Shown here: positions 32,992 through 47,000 of the stretch, one piece after another
Numbering within the stretch: position 1 is the first letter of the stretch
Layout: every line of letters starts with the position of its first letter
Assembly: GCA_005656395.1 (NCBI GenBank)
Contig: SRSI01000079.1
Location: 806,001-870,000, forward strand
Source: Strongyloides papillosus
Lineage: Eukaryota > Nematoda > Chromadorea > Rhabditida > Strongyloididae
Length of the DNA: 64,000 nt
Direction: 5' to 3'
Notes under the pieces: generated by a model
What the model saw: the letters and a program-made list of their open reading frames with translations, nothing else
What the model was told of the DNA's origin: nothing
The model's database searches: none
Position numbers and translations under genes: made by a program

Positions 32992-35003
32992 CTAATTTAG
33001 TGTTGCGGATGAATTAGATTCATTGAATTCAGCCATTACCTCATTTTTTATTTCATCGACAGTCTTAAGTTCCATTGTATCGACAGGATATCCATTGATC
33101 GGGTTAGTGATCTTCTCATATATTACGGAGTAAGCTAAAACTACATGTTCCAGAGTTCTTTTCCTAATTGAATCAACGATTCTTACACATAATATTTTCG
33201 GCAATTGATCACACTCGATACCATCAATTGACTTTATCTCGCTGTAGAATTTCTTCATAACCTCTTTGACCTTATCTGGACTAGCTTCTATAACCTTCGA
33301 TAGAGGTCCTTGAGATTGTTGATGACCATTACACCGTACATAAAGATCCATCAACTGGCAATTAGTAAGAATCCTACTAGCTTGATCACCCACAATCAAA
33401 TCTTCATTTGCCTCTATCTGACATTTTATCATTTCAAGTCTCGTTTCAGTAAATTGGTATATTATTATAATATCCCGGATTTCGTTTAGACAATTTATCA
33501 TATATACAGCACTATCCAAAGGGTCATGCAACTTTGAGCAGGCCAATTGAATAGCTTGGTTTAATGGATCAAGAATACATGTTAATATTTTGGTTTGAAT
33601 ATCTTTACGTGCAGCTAAATTAATTTGGTTATTGGATACAGATGCGGTACAGTCAAGGATGCTTTTCAGTAGTCCTAAACATTGGTAAATATTCAATATT
33701 GGTTTCAAGTCATAGTCGGGGAGAGTATTTCTGTTTAGAAGTTTCTGAATATTCGAGTTCAATATACTGAAGAACAAATTAAGTGCTAGATCCCTTAAAT
33801 CATTTAATGTTGCAATGAAAACTGAATCCTCCGATAGGAGTATTTTTAACGAATCAACACACCATGCGAAACTTGTACTTATTTGGTAAACAACAACGCA
33901 ATTACTTTCTTTGGCTAAACTGGTTTCAACTCTAACTTTGGTCGCTTGACATAACGCCTCACTGATCTCTCCTAAAGCATCCTGGAAGTATTTTTCTCTG
34001 ATTCTATGGTCACAGTTTTTCAATAGATTCTCCAACATCTCATATTCAATGGTGATTGCTGAGTTTATCCAATTTAACATATCGTAAATGTAGACTAATG
34101 GATCGTTTGAGTTGTACTCGATTCCAGTCTCACCGTTACCACCTTTCATTAAAGCATCAAGAAAGGCTCTGACGATGTATGTCCTCCTTACGCTGCAGTA
34201 TTCTGTTATAGATACCTCCATAAGTTCAGAGATCTTTTCTATAGCTTTGAAGGCATCGAATAATAGTGGCTTTGGTTCCATAAATTCATGATTAAGTGAG
34301 CGGACCTCTGACTGGATGTATCTAACAATCAATCCATAACATTGCTTTAATTTATATTCACCATCATCCTTCATGTCATATAAAGCAACAATCTTATCAT
34401 CCTCCTCCAATTTTTCAGGTATCGTTAAGTTGATGTTCTTTAACCTGTTGAACACTTTAAAGAACTTGTCATTTATATTTCCTGTGTCAAAGCACTCTTT
34501 TAGGACATCCTCCTCATCATCTGTTAAGCTGTAGGTATCCAAGAATGTATTGACATAATTCTTCTTGTCCTCCAATGTCTTTTTCTCTTTTTGGATAACA
34601 GAAGTCTTCTCAAGTAAATCTCTTGTCTTCTCTTTGTTTGTCTTAATTTGGTTTCTTAAATTTATACACACTTCATTCATCCTCTCAACACGTTCCTTGA
34701 ACACGGAAACCTCCTCCGAAAGTTTAGTGAAGTTTGATAGGTACTCTTTCTGTGCTTCTAGCATCCCTTCCTCTGCACTTTGAACTAAATTCCTTTCTGT
34801 ATGTATATTTAACGTTGTAACAAGATTGTTTAGAAACTCTATCTCATTTATCACTCCCTGAAATAATCAACAATACTTCTCCATAACACATAATACAAAC
34901 TTACTTGGTCTTTATCAAGTTTAATAGCCATAATTTTGGAAATTTTTTCTTTGATCTCATTGTCATTTCCTGTACCCGATTTTTGACTAGTAAGTGCAGT
35001 CAT
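32992..35003 (-). CDS. cogc-6: Conserved oligomeric Golgi complex subunit 6 (654 aa, 2 exons)
   Basis: COG6 belongs to lobe B of the COG tether, which guides retrograde vesicles within the Golgi. Exon 1 is 35003-34905 (33 codons) and exon 2 is 34857-32992, with a 47-bp phase 0 intron (GTAAGT...TTTCAG). Total length is close to human COG6 (~657). The first ~130 residues form coiled coils. The hallmark region near residues 265-300 reads YIVRAFLDALMKGG, followed by NDPLVYIYDMLNWI, matching the AFLDALTRGG and DPLRYVGDMLAW segments I recall from human COG6. The helical C-terminal rods follow. A possible polyadenylation signal lies ~50 bases after the stop on the minus strand. The gene precedes the membrane-protein gene with a short gap. 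Confidence 0.95.
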
Positions 35004-38000
35004 CTTTGATATCCTCTATTCTTCTTAAAATATATATAAAAATTCCAATAAATAAATATTATTTGCTTATCCTTCGATGAAAAACTTTTTGGAAATAACC
35101 AGCCACGACGACAGGGAACACTTTACCAAATATATCGGGTTTAAGTACATTCTTGAATCAAAAAAAATCTAATTTGGTACTACTGAAAAGAATAAGATAT
35201 TAGGTAATTGATATTGAAAATTTTAAGTGAACACTTTAAAAATCGTGATAAAGATTTAATTAATGATAAGACAAAGTTTCATAACAGGAAGTAGGATGTT
35301 ACCGCGTACGCTGTTGCCTTCATACAGTAAAAAGGTACAAGCAAAAAAAAAGGGATAACAAAAATAACCTTAACGTAATAAATAGAAATTTCATAATTCA
35401 CGATACCTTAGACTAATAAATCACCCAAAAAAGTCATTAATATAAATTTTTCTACACCCCTAACTGGAATGGTAGAAGAAAGATAAAAATGTTTCTCTCC
35501 TTCTTATAATCACCCAAAAAAGACAGTGCACATATTTCTATATATATGAAATAAATTATATTTAAAAAAATCATAAATTATCTTCATTTCCCTTATACCA
35601 CTTTTTTGCCCCACTATCATATACAAATCATTTATTAAAATAACTTTACTACCAATATACATATTGTATTTATTTATTTATAGATGTCTATAAATTAACA
35701 AATTAACAAAAAATGTACACCAATATTTTATTTATTTTGCCATCTAAGTAGAAATCAGATAATTTCTATAGGTTTTAAAAGAAATATATCATTTTTCTAC
35801 TATAAAGTTAGTGCATAAAAAAATAGGTATAATATATAGATGACTTGAAGTCATTATATAAATGTTAAGTTACTTTTTTAATGACCTCCTGGTGTTTGTT
35901 TGGGGTACCTTTTTAGTGGATTAAGATTTATATTATTATATAATTGATGTAATTAAATTACACATTATGAAAGTTTATCCATTTTTTAAATACTTTTTTA
36001 GCCTTCATAATTAGAAGGAAAGTAGTTGTTTTATTTATATGAGAAAATGATTGTGAATGGTTAAAAATATGTATAATATTTAATACAAGCTATTTAATGG
36101 TAGATTGATATTTGTTTTATAACAAACTTTATGTCATTTCAACCTTTCTCTAGTGTTTTTTTACATTGATAAAGTGATTGTCTAAGTATAAATTTTTTTG
36201 TAGCGTTAATAAAAGTTTTATTATTATTTTTAGAGTACATTTTATGTCTTTTTCTTAATTTTAATATACTTATACTACTTATTTTTGTTACATCCTTTAT
36301 TTGTAGGATATGAATCTCTCTCTTAATCAAGATAAATACTACATAAACCTAACATATACCAGATGACGAATAATTTTCTGTTATGAAGAATAAAAAAAAT
36401 TTGGAATTTGTAATAAAAATTTTAATGCCCCAAGTTGAGAGTGATTTATTAGGAATAAATTTTTGATTTATTTTATTATTATATATGTGATTTTGGTAAA
36501 TTTGTAAGGAAAACCTTCCAACCTACATCACTACTAATTTATTTTTTTCATCTCATTTCCTTAAATCTATGGGAATGTCATTTTTTTAAGACACATACAC
36601 ACACAACTCCATTTATTGAAGGTGGTTGATAATATTTTCAAAAGTTAAATTTATATTTCCTCAACCTTAACTTTTTCTTCTTTCTCCCTATTTCCTACCA
36701 TATACAATTATAAAAATAATACATAAATCATATGTATAAATATATTACACACATTAATTCTACCGTACACTTTTGAATGTCTAATTATATCACTTTTTAA
36801 AGGCAATTTGCTTTTGAGATTTTTATATTATTTTAACTAATATATACCTTTATTCTCTTTAAGGAATTGTATTATCAAGGGAAAGATGAGGAAAAGTTAA
36901 CTTCCTTTTATCTAATTAGCTTAATGAAAAGCCTTTCATCTAATTAACTATTACATCACACTAATCTTCCTACCTTAATGAAAGTTCAACAAATTATTTT
37001 TTCCCATTACATCATTAAATGGTTAAATTAGTTACAAAAACATTTCCTAGAATCGGCATCTCCTAATCATAAACATGAATCTCTATTTAATCAACTTTCC
37101 TACTACCTATCCTCAAAACATTAAACATATCTCTCTTCTATCAAAAAAATATAAAGAAAATATAAAAAAAAAACATAGATAACATTTCTCCATAGAAATA
37201 GAAAACTATTTTTGATTAAACATTTCATTTCAAAACACCTTATATTTATGTTTTGATTAAAACAATCAGATAAAATTAATTTAAACTTTAAAATCACATA
37301 TCTCCACATATACATTGTATAAATATCAAAAAGTTATATTTCTCTTTCATATGTATATATTTACTTTTCCATAATAAGATTGCCGAATATGTTTTTAAAA
37401 GTAAGGAGCGTGTGCGCGCGTGCCAACAACATATTACTAAATTTATTTTTATGATTAAAAAGGTTACAAGAGATACTGATATTTAATTACAATGTGAGAA
37501 AAAGAGAAAATTCTCCTGATTATTTTGTATTCCTTTCTTATTTACCCCTTTTTATCAACAATTAATAACATTTAAGATAGTTAGGTACAATAATAGTGTT
37601 GAAAAAATAGATATCAAAGCTCATAAAAAATATGGCATAATAACAATACAACACCTTCTGATTTATTACACTTTATATTTAGGATCTTCTTAACACAATT
37701 ACGTACCCACTCTTTTTGATATGATTTGATTACCCATATTATCACACTTTAACTAGTAGTCATAATTGTAACCTTTTTATCTTTCCGACCACACTTTCAC
37801 CTATTTTTGGTAAATAATAAGGATGTAAAAAATTATATAAATGTACCTAAGATGAAAAAATTACTTTGATCAGACCGAATTCCTTCTATTTAGTAGTAAT
37901 TTTTACCCAAATATAAAAGATTCAATCTTTTCTTATTCCTTTATCAAAAGGTTTGGCTTCTTTATAAAAAGAACTGTTAGTACATTTTTTATGCCTATCA

Positions 38001-39807
38001 TTGTTTCTAGTGAAGGGATGAAATGAAAAAATAGATCTATTTCATTTTAGTTTCTACCGAAATAAAAGCACACATTCCCTATTAAAACAAAAGTTATATT
38101 ATTTTTAAGTTGTTTTTTTAACGTTCGAAAATATTATCACTAAAAAATATCTAAATTTTTTGCATATTATGTTTTTTCTCTCAAAATAAAAAAATCATTC
38201 ATAGATCATTCTACCCCTTTATACCACCTTATACAAGAATTACAGAGAAGTGAAGGAATTTTTATAATATTTTATAATAATCTTATTCACTTCTCAGATA
38301 TCGTCATCCTCCAAAATTATTACATATTTATCTATTTAAAAAAATGTAACAATAAAAATAAATACATCATTTATGGGGAGAAAAGTTACATTCTCCTCAT
38401 TAAAATAAACTTTTAATTCGTGTAAAAAAATAATAATATCATTTTTCGTTGGATGGAAGGTGATAACTATTAAATTATAGTCACCTATTGTTCTATGAAA
38501 AGTTTTAACAGATTTAATGACTATTGTTAGTAGTAAATGCCTAAACTATTAAATTGAAAATATAATGGCCTATTATACTATAATAATATGTGTATGATCA
38601 CCCCATTTTTGTCAAAACTATCACCTTCCTTATTAGTCTTTTTTTTAACTTCTATCACCAGAAAAGATGGTAACTACATAGATGTTTGTTTACTGTTAAA
38701 CAAAATGTGCTAAAATCCTTTTTTAACACTTCCCTTCTAATATCTCAAATAAAAGAAAATACTTTTTTATTTACATTCCTTAATTTATCTTTACATCATC
38801 AAAAAGTCTCCAGTTAACTAAAAGCTTGCATTAAAATAGAAATATATTATTTTCACACTTCCCTTTTTACCCCTCACCGCATACATTTTAATATCCCCTT
38901 TCTACTCTGTCTTATGATACTTCTAAGTATGTATACAAATTTACAGTAGATCATGTCACAGAGTATCTTACATTTCAAAAATAATAAATATACATGTCTT
39001 AAAATTAAACTTTGTTGCTAAAATTTTGTACAAACATTAATGTAATCTTCAAAAAAGATCACCCGATCTTAATAATTTTGCATTTATTTTTATACCATAA
39101 AACTTACATTTTTTCTCCTGTCCATAGAACTTCAAAAACCATCTCCTATTGCATTTGTAATTAGGAGTACAAAAAAATAAAAGAGATCTAAGTGTTTGCC
39201 GTTAAGAGTGTACTAATCCCAAAATTTTAAATATTTTCATTTCCTTTTTGATTTCTAAAAATATATTCATTAAATTAATTTTTTTCTAATCTTCTAACTT
39301 GCACTAAGAAGCTCCATTACCTTAATTGAAATTAATACCATTTTAACATTACCACAAAAGGTAAAAAAATTCTCTCTACATCGGCATTCCCTTTTCATCC
39401 CCTCATAAATTTAAGTTATAAGTATAATTAACACAAAAAGGTCCCCTTCCAAAGTAATTGATATTGAATTTTCAAAAATACCTATAATTAATTTTTTATT
39501 CCTAATTATCTATATACGAATAGTGCAAACTTACACTTCTTCCATCATTTCCTTTGTAAAAAAAGAGTAATGCTAATTTGAAAAGCCATGAAGCGTGTCA
39601 TAATTTGATTTGATTAAATCGGCAGATTATCCTCTTAATTTCTTTTTTGTCTACACACAAATATGTGTTGGTTCACAAATTAACGATTGTATAAATTATG
39701 TAAAGGAGTATTAGGTTTTTTATTGTTAGATTGAGAGAGGTAATGAAAGAAACCGATGCCGCATATCAAAAGTTTTGATTTCGTTACTTTCCCTTTATAG
39801 CAGCTTA
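35004..39807. other. Long AT-rich gene desert
   Basis: About 4.8 kb with nothing supported. Short open frames (such as 36139-36330 and 37121-37315, minus strand) have composition typical of noncoding AT-rich DNA. A lone GTGTGCGCGCGTG near 37409 is the only GC-rich oddity. Confidence 0.5.
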
Positions 39808-39810
39808 GCT

Positions 39811-39820
39811 TTTATTGCCT
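39811..39820 (-). terminator. Possible polyadenylation signal of the small gene near 40 kb
   Basis: GGCAATAAAA on the minus strand, about 110 bases after the proposed stop codon at 39931-39929. Confidence 0.3.
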
Positions 39821-39928
39821 TGAGTTACGAAGTTTCGATGACGTCTTTGAAGAGCGATTGGTGGTGTCTTTTGAGATAAAGTTAAATGTATGTAACTGCG
39901 TTTATTCCTATAGCTGGAGACTGTAGAT

Positions 39929-40492
39929 TCACAGAGATTGTGTGTTGTTGAGTGATAGCTCTTCTGTAAGACAGTTGTGTAGACTGTTATTACGTTGCGA
40001 AACTTTCTTTTAAAATATGTGTTCACCGTTTGTAGGAGTTCCTATCATTTGCCTTGTTCTAATACGTTTCATTTATATCAAGCTACCATAGGAAATGAAT
40101 TTCTGACAAAATCCTTGAGGGACAAGTTGTATTGTTCTTGAAATAAATCCATGGAGACATGACATTTACGAATTCTTCTAACTGACGGCGTGGAGTTAAT
40201 GGAGGCTGAAAAAAATGTACCATTAGAGAACATCCCTTGAAAAAAAAACATACATGTAGAAGCATAAAAAAATATTTAGCACAAGATACTGGAAGCACAA
40301 GCGGCTTACGTACCGGGAAAGTAGTCTTTGAACAAGTGTACATGTGGCTCAATAGAACTGCCGCCAATCTATTTTTTTAATCTCTTAAACTGATTACTAG
40401 CTTCCAATCACGATGTCTTATCTTATCCTCAAGCATTGCCACATATTTTGGAATGTCATTTACCAATTTATGTCCTTCACGTTAAAGTACAT
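39929..40492 (-). CDS. Possible small gene, four exons (about 89 aa), unknown product
   Basis: A local island richer in GC within a desert. Proposed exons on the minus strand: 40492-40464, 40357-40314, 40205-40087 and 40006-39929, with introns of 106, 108 and 80 bp. Donors are GTAAAT, GTACGT and GTAGCT; acceptors are CGGCAG, TTTCAG and TAAAAG. Phases agree at each junction. The ATG follows a good acceptor-like ATTTTTAG by 14 bases, and an AATAAA lies after the stop. The product has segments such as VHLFKDYFP, SVRRIRKCH and LSLKDFVRNSFPM and looks globular. The first acceptor and last donor are weak, so exon edges may be wrong. I do not recognise the protein; it could also be a decayed gene. 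Confidence 0.37.
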
Positions 40493-40506
40493 TTCAGGGA
40501 GAAGCT

Positions 40507-43500
40507 AAAAATGCGAAAAGTTACTGATTTTAGTTATCAATGTATCTACTTCCATCATTTAGTTATCATCCCTAACTATACACTTTCCCATTCAACCAAT
40601 AGTGCAATATCTAGTTATCCATTACATGAGACAAAAAACTTTCCTGACTGATTCATCATTTATCTCGGCTTCAAATGGACGAAAGCATTACAAATATGGC
40701 CCCACTACCATTATTAATACTCCAGAAACATTTTTCACTCAATAATAACCTAATGTCGTCATTTTTTCTTTCCCATCAATCCATTTCCCTCCAGTACCTT
40801 TCTTTTCTACCTCTAAGGTAAACCTAATGTTTGTAATTTTTAATACTCATTTTACGTTCATATTCCCATTGATGACTGTTTTTTATATTATCATAATTAA
40901 TTATTAATCTTGTATACCTTTTTTTGTTAATGTTTTGGTATTACTCATATCAGTGTAAACTTTTAATTTTTGAGTAAGATTATACAGTCGTCTTTTGTCG
41001 TGTGAAAATTATGTGCTTTTTTATCGCTTTTTTGTTAATCTTTTTGGTATTTTAACTTTTTTTTCGATGTTATTTGTAAATTTGTCGTTAAAGTACCTTT
41101 ATTGCATATTATTACATAGGCTATCAATTTCTAATGTAATTATTATTAGACGACTGACAGTAAATCAAAAATTCTATTAGGCTATATAAAAAAAAGAAAG
41201 AAAAAAAGTTATAAATTAGTAATAATATTTCAATCAAACACTCTGACAATTAGTTTCCTCTCCTTTTCACTATCCATATCCACTCGTATCTTAAGGCATC
41301 ACTATTATAATTGTCCTAATTAGTTTCAATTAACAAACTATTATTAATTAACAACTCAACCTTTAAGAGACGTAAATAGAAAACAAAAACATAGGTGAAA
41401 CTGTTTGTTTGATAGTTACTTCCTAATATGTGTGTATCAGGAGGATAGTATTATCTCTATATATATAATAATAAACTCTACGACTTTCACACTATTGTAA
41501 TATTTTTGGTGATGTTGAATAATTATAACATTTGTTGCGTGTACGATGCTATTATTGTTACCATATTTTTAAGGTTAAAGTATCTCACTCTCCCTGGATC
41601 TCCTCTGTGGGGTTTCTTTATGTTTTTTCTTATCATTAATTAAATATTATACGTGTATTGTACTTCTCTTTCGGTGAAGGTATAATGTATTGTGGTGTGG
41701 TAGGTGTCTCCATAAAAATATGTTCATTTTCTCACACATTTCTATATCAACTATTCATCAATCATTTTGATAGTTATTTCTTGTAATGTAAATTACCTAT
41801 GACAACTTTACTTAAATACCTTTCTATTATCTTATGATCATTCATTTATAACTGATATCTTTTTCTATCGTTTGCCACTTAATTGCTTTTTTTTGTCGCG
41901 TCTTGAATAATGATATGAATTATCTGTTCGAAGTTTTTATGTTACTTTGGGTCGAAAGATAAGTAGTTATTTATGTGTTTAATTTTATCGTGAATCTATT
42001 ATTTTATTAATCTTTTTAATTGTCCTTTAATTGTTTATAACATCATTATCATCCTGAGAAAGTTTGCAACATTATTTTATTCTTTATAAGATCAAATACC
42101 TACTACTGTTTCTTGAGATTGACAAAAATACGAAAACAAAAGCACACTATTTTCTTTATCTATAAAATGTTGCATATAGATTATCTCCAATTGTTTGGGT
42201 AGACATTTTATTGCTACTAAAAGTTTTGATTTCATTATCTTAGTTATGAAAAAATAACTAACCATCTCTTCTACTATTACCTTAATTGATATTTTCCCAG
42301 CTAATATAAAATATTGTTCAAGGAATTGTTGATTGTAAAAGGAATGAGAGGGGGCAAACAATTAATGATACCTTTTTTATTTGACACATTTCGTGTATGA
42401 TGTATAATATATTTATTAGATAATTTATTTATTTTAAATTTATATCTTTTTTTTAACTTTTAGTATCTGTAATTATATATTTATAGTTTAATTTTTTTTG
42501 TTAATACATTGTCTATTACAGTTATTTAACTCCTAAAATAGATAAAGAAAAAGAAATAGGGGTGGGGTGTGTTATATGAAAATTATTAAATGTCAAAATA
42601 AGGTGTATCTTTTGTGTAGGTGAAAGTAAAATGTAAAAGGACGGTTTACGATACAACAAAAGGTGAGAAGAGGAGGGGGATATACTTGTGAATAGATTCC
42701 ATTTATGTATATAAATAAAAAATAACTTAATCCTCTTAATAATTTAATTAGGAAATATCCACGCTTTTTATTTTATATTCTTATACAATTTAACTTTTCA
42801 CATACATAAACTTTTCGAGAGAGGTAATTAATAATATGCCACCTTATGTACTTTCTTTTCATTTGTAATATATCATTGGAATTTTGTTCAAATACCGAAA
42901 GAGAAGTTCTTTTTTTAAATTTAGACAAGTACATTAATCTTCATTAACATCCTAATATTTTAAGTTAACTACCTACTACTAGATGTATTAATCTTCATTA
43001 ATTATTCCTTTTAATGTTCTATCTTCTTTAAACATAGTAAAAGTTATTATATTTATAAAAATTTACATCACATAAACTTTTCTTTTCTAAATAGTACATT
43101 TCATGAAGTCATCACCACACTTTTGTTTATATATATTATACTTATATTTAATATAATACATATCGTGATTTTTATAAAATCTAAATTTCATCGCTTTTAA
43201 TATGAATCTTTTTTACAAAACCTTTATCATTTCTATTAAAACTTTTAATTTCAATATAAACATTAATGGTTCCTACAAAAATACCTTAAACAATATTTAT
43301 TAATATTTTAAATATATCTTTTTGTTTCTAATATTACATTATTACAAAATGAAAATATATATGACTTATAACTTGTATAGTGTCATATTAGACATGATAA
43401 CATGTAATCGCTTTCCTCCCCACCCAACAAAAACCTTTTTAATTTTAATAAAACAATATTAAGGTATTTTTATTATGATTTTTGCACTTTTATTTTGATC

Positions 43501-44008
43501 AATATAGGATTACTCTAGATTTCTTTTTGTCTCTCGAGTGTGTGTATTTATTTTAAGGAGAATCATAAAAATGGTTATTTTTGAGATTGATCTTCATGAT
43601 TAGGTTTTATGTTTTGTTGTACCTTTTATTTTAAATTGTATTAGGATTAAATTTAATTATTAACCTACCTTTCTTTGTTCTTTTTTTAGGAGAATTGTAG
43701 TATAATTTCCCTTGTGTAAAATGTTGCGAAGGGAGAAGTATATTTTGAGAGGAAATATAAATCATCTAATTTTGTATCTTTCTCTTTTTAACATTCCTTT
43801 TATTGCCGTGTTAATGATTGCACATTTTTTCTCTATCTTTTTACCTTATTTTTATATATTTTTAGAACATTTGGAGTATTTTTATACAATTGTCTTTACT
43901 ATAGATATCTCTAATTTCAAGAACGAGAAGGATTGTATTTTTATATATAATTAAAAATAGGGAGATCCAGAACACATATGTTGATTGGATACTACTAATT
44001 TATATACA
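40507..44008. other. AT-rich desert upstream of Notch
   Basis: About 3.5 kb without a supported gene. A 89-codon minus-strand frame at 42092-42361 lacks an ATG and an 80-codon + frame at 43712-43954 is rich in Phe, Ile and Leu as expected by chance. A short imperfect hairpin lies at 41411-41454. This region should contain Notch control elements. Confidence 0.5.
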
Positions 44009-47000
44009 ATGGTTTTTATCAAAACAACACTACAACTAATAATAATATTGCTATCCTCTATTAATGGTATTTTATCATTCCAAGATCCCTGTAATTCCTC
44101 TAATGTCACTTGTAATCTCAACAATTCATTTTGCCTACCAACATACGATGGCTCATACAAATGCCAATGTTTATACGGCTACACAGGTAAGTATATTTTA
44201 AATACAATAAGTTCAAATGTTATATTTTCCTATTATTATGCTAACTACATGTATTGTATTGTGTTTTGTTTATGTAGTAACAGGAGAATGAGAATGTAAA
44301 ATCTTTATATCTTGGATGGGTAGTTTTTAATCTCCTTATTAGCATAACAATAAGTACCATTTATTACATCTTTACAATGAGAATGACAAAAAAGTCCCCC
44401 TTCTTGTTATTTATTTTTTTAATCTTATTTTATTATATCCTTAAAAGTTAATATTATAATAACATTAGATCTATCTATTACCTAATACATGCTTCTCTTA
44501 TTTATACTGACTTTTAACTCAATGATCCATCAACACAAATCTCGTTATTATAAAATTTACATTTAATAGCTAATATACAAATAATTATTTATCACTTCCC
44601 CTGGGAATTGTCAACAAAAAATCTTATAACATCACATTCCCTTCAAGTATATATTACACAATTTATGGTACTTAAACACCTTTTTCCCCTCTTCATGTAT
44701 TAGTTTCTTATTTAATCACAAACATTTTAACCTCCTTTTTTTAAATGTTTACCTTTTACAACAATTAAATTATATCTTCATGTGATGTAAAAAATATATT
44801 AAAAATTAGTTTTTTAAAATGATTATTTTTTATTTATGTTCTTTTTTTTAGGGAAGACATGCAACGAGGTAGATTATTGTATCAAGAAACCATGTTTGTA
44901 TATAGATGATGATGAGGAAGACTGTATAAATAAAAAGGATGGTTATGAGTGTGTATGTTCGAGTGGGTATACAGGAGTCAATTGTACTATAGATATCAAT
45001 GAGTGTAAAGAAAACCCAAATATTTGTAAGAACGGTGGGAAATGTATTAATAAGGTAAGTATTATTTATTATCTACTCAATTACTAAATTTCTTGTCTTC
45101 AGGATGGTTTTTATACATGCCAATGTAGAGGACAATTCACTGGCCCGAACTGTGAATATAAAGTAAGCGAAACTTTGAAAAAACAAAAATGTTTCAATGG
45201 AGGAGCCTTTGATAGTGTCGATGGGAGATGTTCATGCATTGATGGTTTTGAAGGTCTTTTTTGCGAGAAACAAATTCAACAATGCGCCGAAGGTCTTTGT
45301 CAGAATGGAGGTATTTGCAGAGAGACTTTTGATGATCTTAATTGTTACTGTCCAGAGGGTTATGAAGGTGAATTCTGTGAGAGTCCTATTGAATTTTGCA
45401 ATGAAGATTACATGTGCAAGAATGGTGGGACTTGTTTGGACAACAAGAATGGCTCCTTCAGATGTTTATGCCCTTATGGTTTAACTGGAAGATTCTGTGA
45501 AATCAATATAGATGATTGTGGTGACAACAAATGCTATCCTGGATCAGTTTGTGTTGATATGGTAGCATCTTACAAATGTCAATGTAGCGAGGGGCGTTTT
45601 GGAAGGTACTGCCAATTCGAGAATCCATGCTATGGTAAGAATCCATGTCAAAATGATGGATATTGCGAAAGTTTCCCTCATAATGGTGAATACAAATGTC
45701 ACTGTAACCAAGGCTTCGAAGGTACCAACTGTGAGAATGATATCGATGAGTGTGAGAGGAACCCGATGGTTTGTAACAAAGGAATTTGCGTCAATGTACC
45801 AGGGAGTTTCAACTGTGAATGCCATTATGGGTATAACGGAACATTTTGTAATGACAAAGTTGATTTATGTGCTGAGATGAGATGTGCATCTGGTGCTTCA
45901 TGCTTAGATTTTGGCTCATATGCTGAATGTATCTGTCCATCTGGTTTTAAGGGTGATCTATGCCAGGAGAAGATAAAATCAGAAGCTGAGGAATGGATGG
46001 AAATGGATAATATGATGAATAAGATTTGCCACAACAATGGTTGTGAAAATAAAGCCAGAGATGGTATCTGCGACGAGGAGTGTAACTACTTCAGTTGTGG
46101 TTATGATGGCGGAGATTGTACAGGCAATGTAACATTGTACAAATACTGTGAGAATGCCTTCTTCTGTTCCTCAAATGCTAATAATGGCGCTTGTGATGAG
46201 ATGTGTAATACACAATACTGTCTTTTTGACGGAGGTGATTGCCATCCGAAATTATCAATAAAAGAGAAGGAGCTTAATTCTTTGTGTTCTGGACATTATG
46301 CTAATGGAGTTTGTGAACCTAGATGTAATATAACGACCTTCTACTTTGATGGTGGAGATTGTTTGGTTGAGAGTAAACCTATGGACGCAACTGTTTATCT
46401 TGTTTTCAATATGACTGTTGGCCAATTTATGGAGCATAAATCCGAGTTACTTCAACATCTTTCAAGAGCAATTCGTGGAAAAGTATCGATTATCAACAGT
46501 ACTGATACAAACTTACCAAGTATCAAGCCTTATGATTTGAAGAATAATACTGAGATTGAAGGAAAAGTTGTTGATCCAAAACAGAAGGGTGTTATAGTAA
46601 ATGTTGCTGTTGATAATACACCATGTCTAGAATCTGGACAAGAGAATTATTGTTACAATGACATTGAAGCTGTCGAGGAGGAGTTTGGTAATATAGCCAA
46701 GAGACATATTGTTATTGATCAGGAACCATTAAGTCTAGCTTACATCAGAGCTGAAAAAATATCAAGACATCCTTCAGTGAAGAAAATCCACACACCATTT
46801 TGGGTGATTCTTTTACCTGTAGTATGTATCAGTGCTTTAGTTTTCTCAATTATCGGTATCGTTATCAGAGATAGGAAAAGAAAACACTACTTTTCTAATG
46901 TTTGGAGGCCTTTAAATTCAGATGGAACACCGAGTTTACCACATACAAACTTTACTCTAACATCTAAAGACTTGTACCCAGCAAAGAAGCCTAATCTTGC

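Noticed and set aside
41411..41454. Short imperfect hairpin GATAGT...ATTATC
   Set aside because: Only about 16 pairs with several bulges and a total of 44 bases; too short for a usual microRNA precursor and easily arises by chance here.
42092..42361. 89-codon minus-strand open frame
   Set aside because: No ATG at its start, no upstream exon that joins, and no recognisable motif.
43712..43954. 80-codon hydrophobic + strand frame just before Notch
   Set aside because: Rich in Phe/Ile/Leu as expected for random AT-rich DNA; no evidence of expression or splicing.
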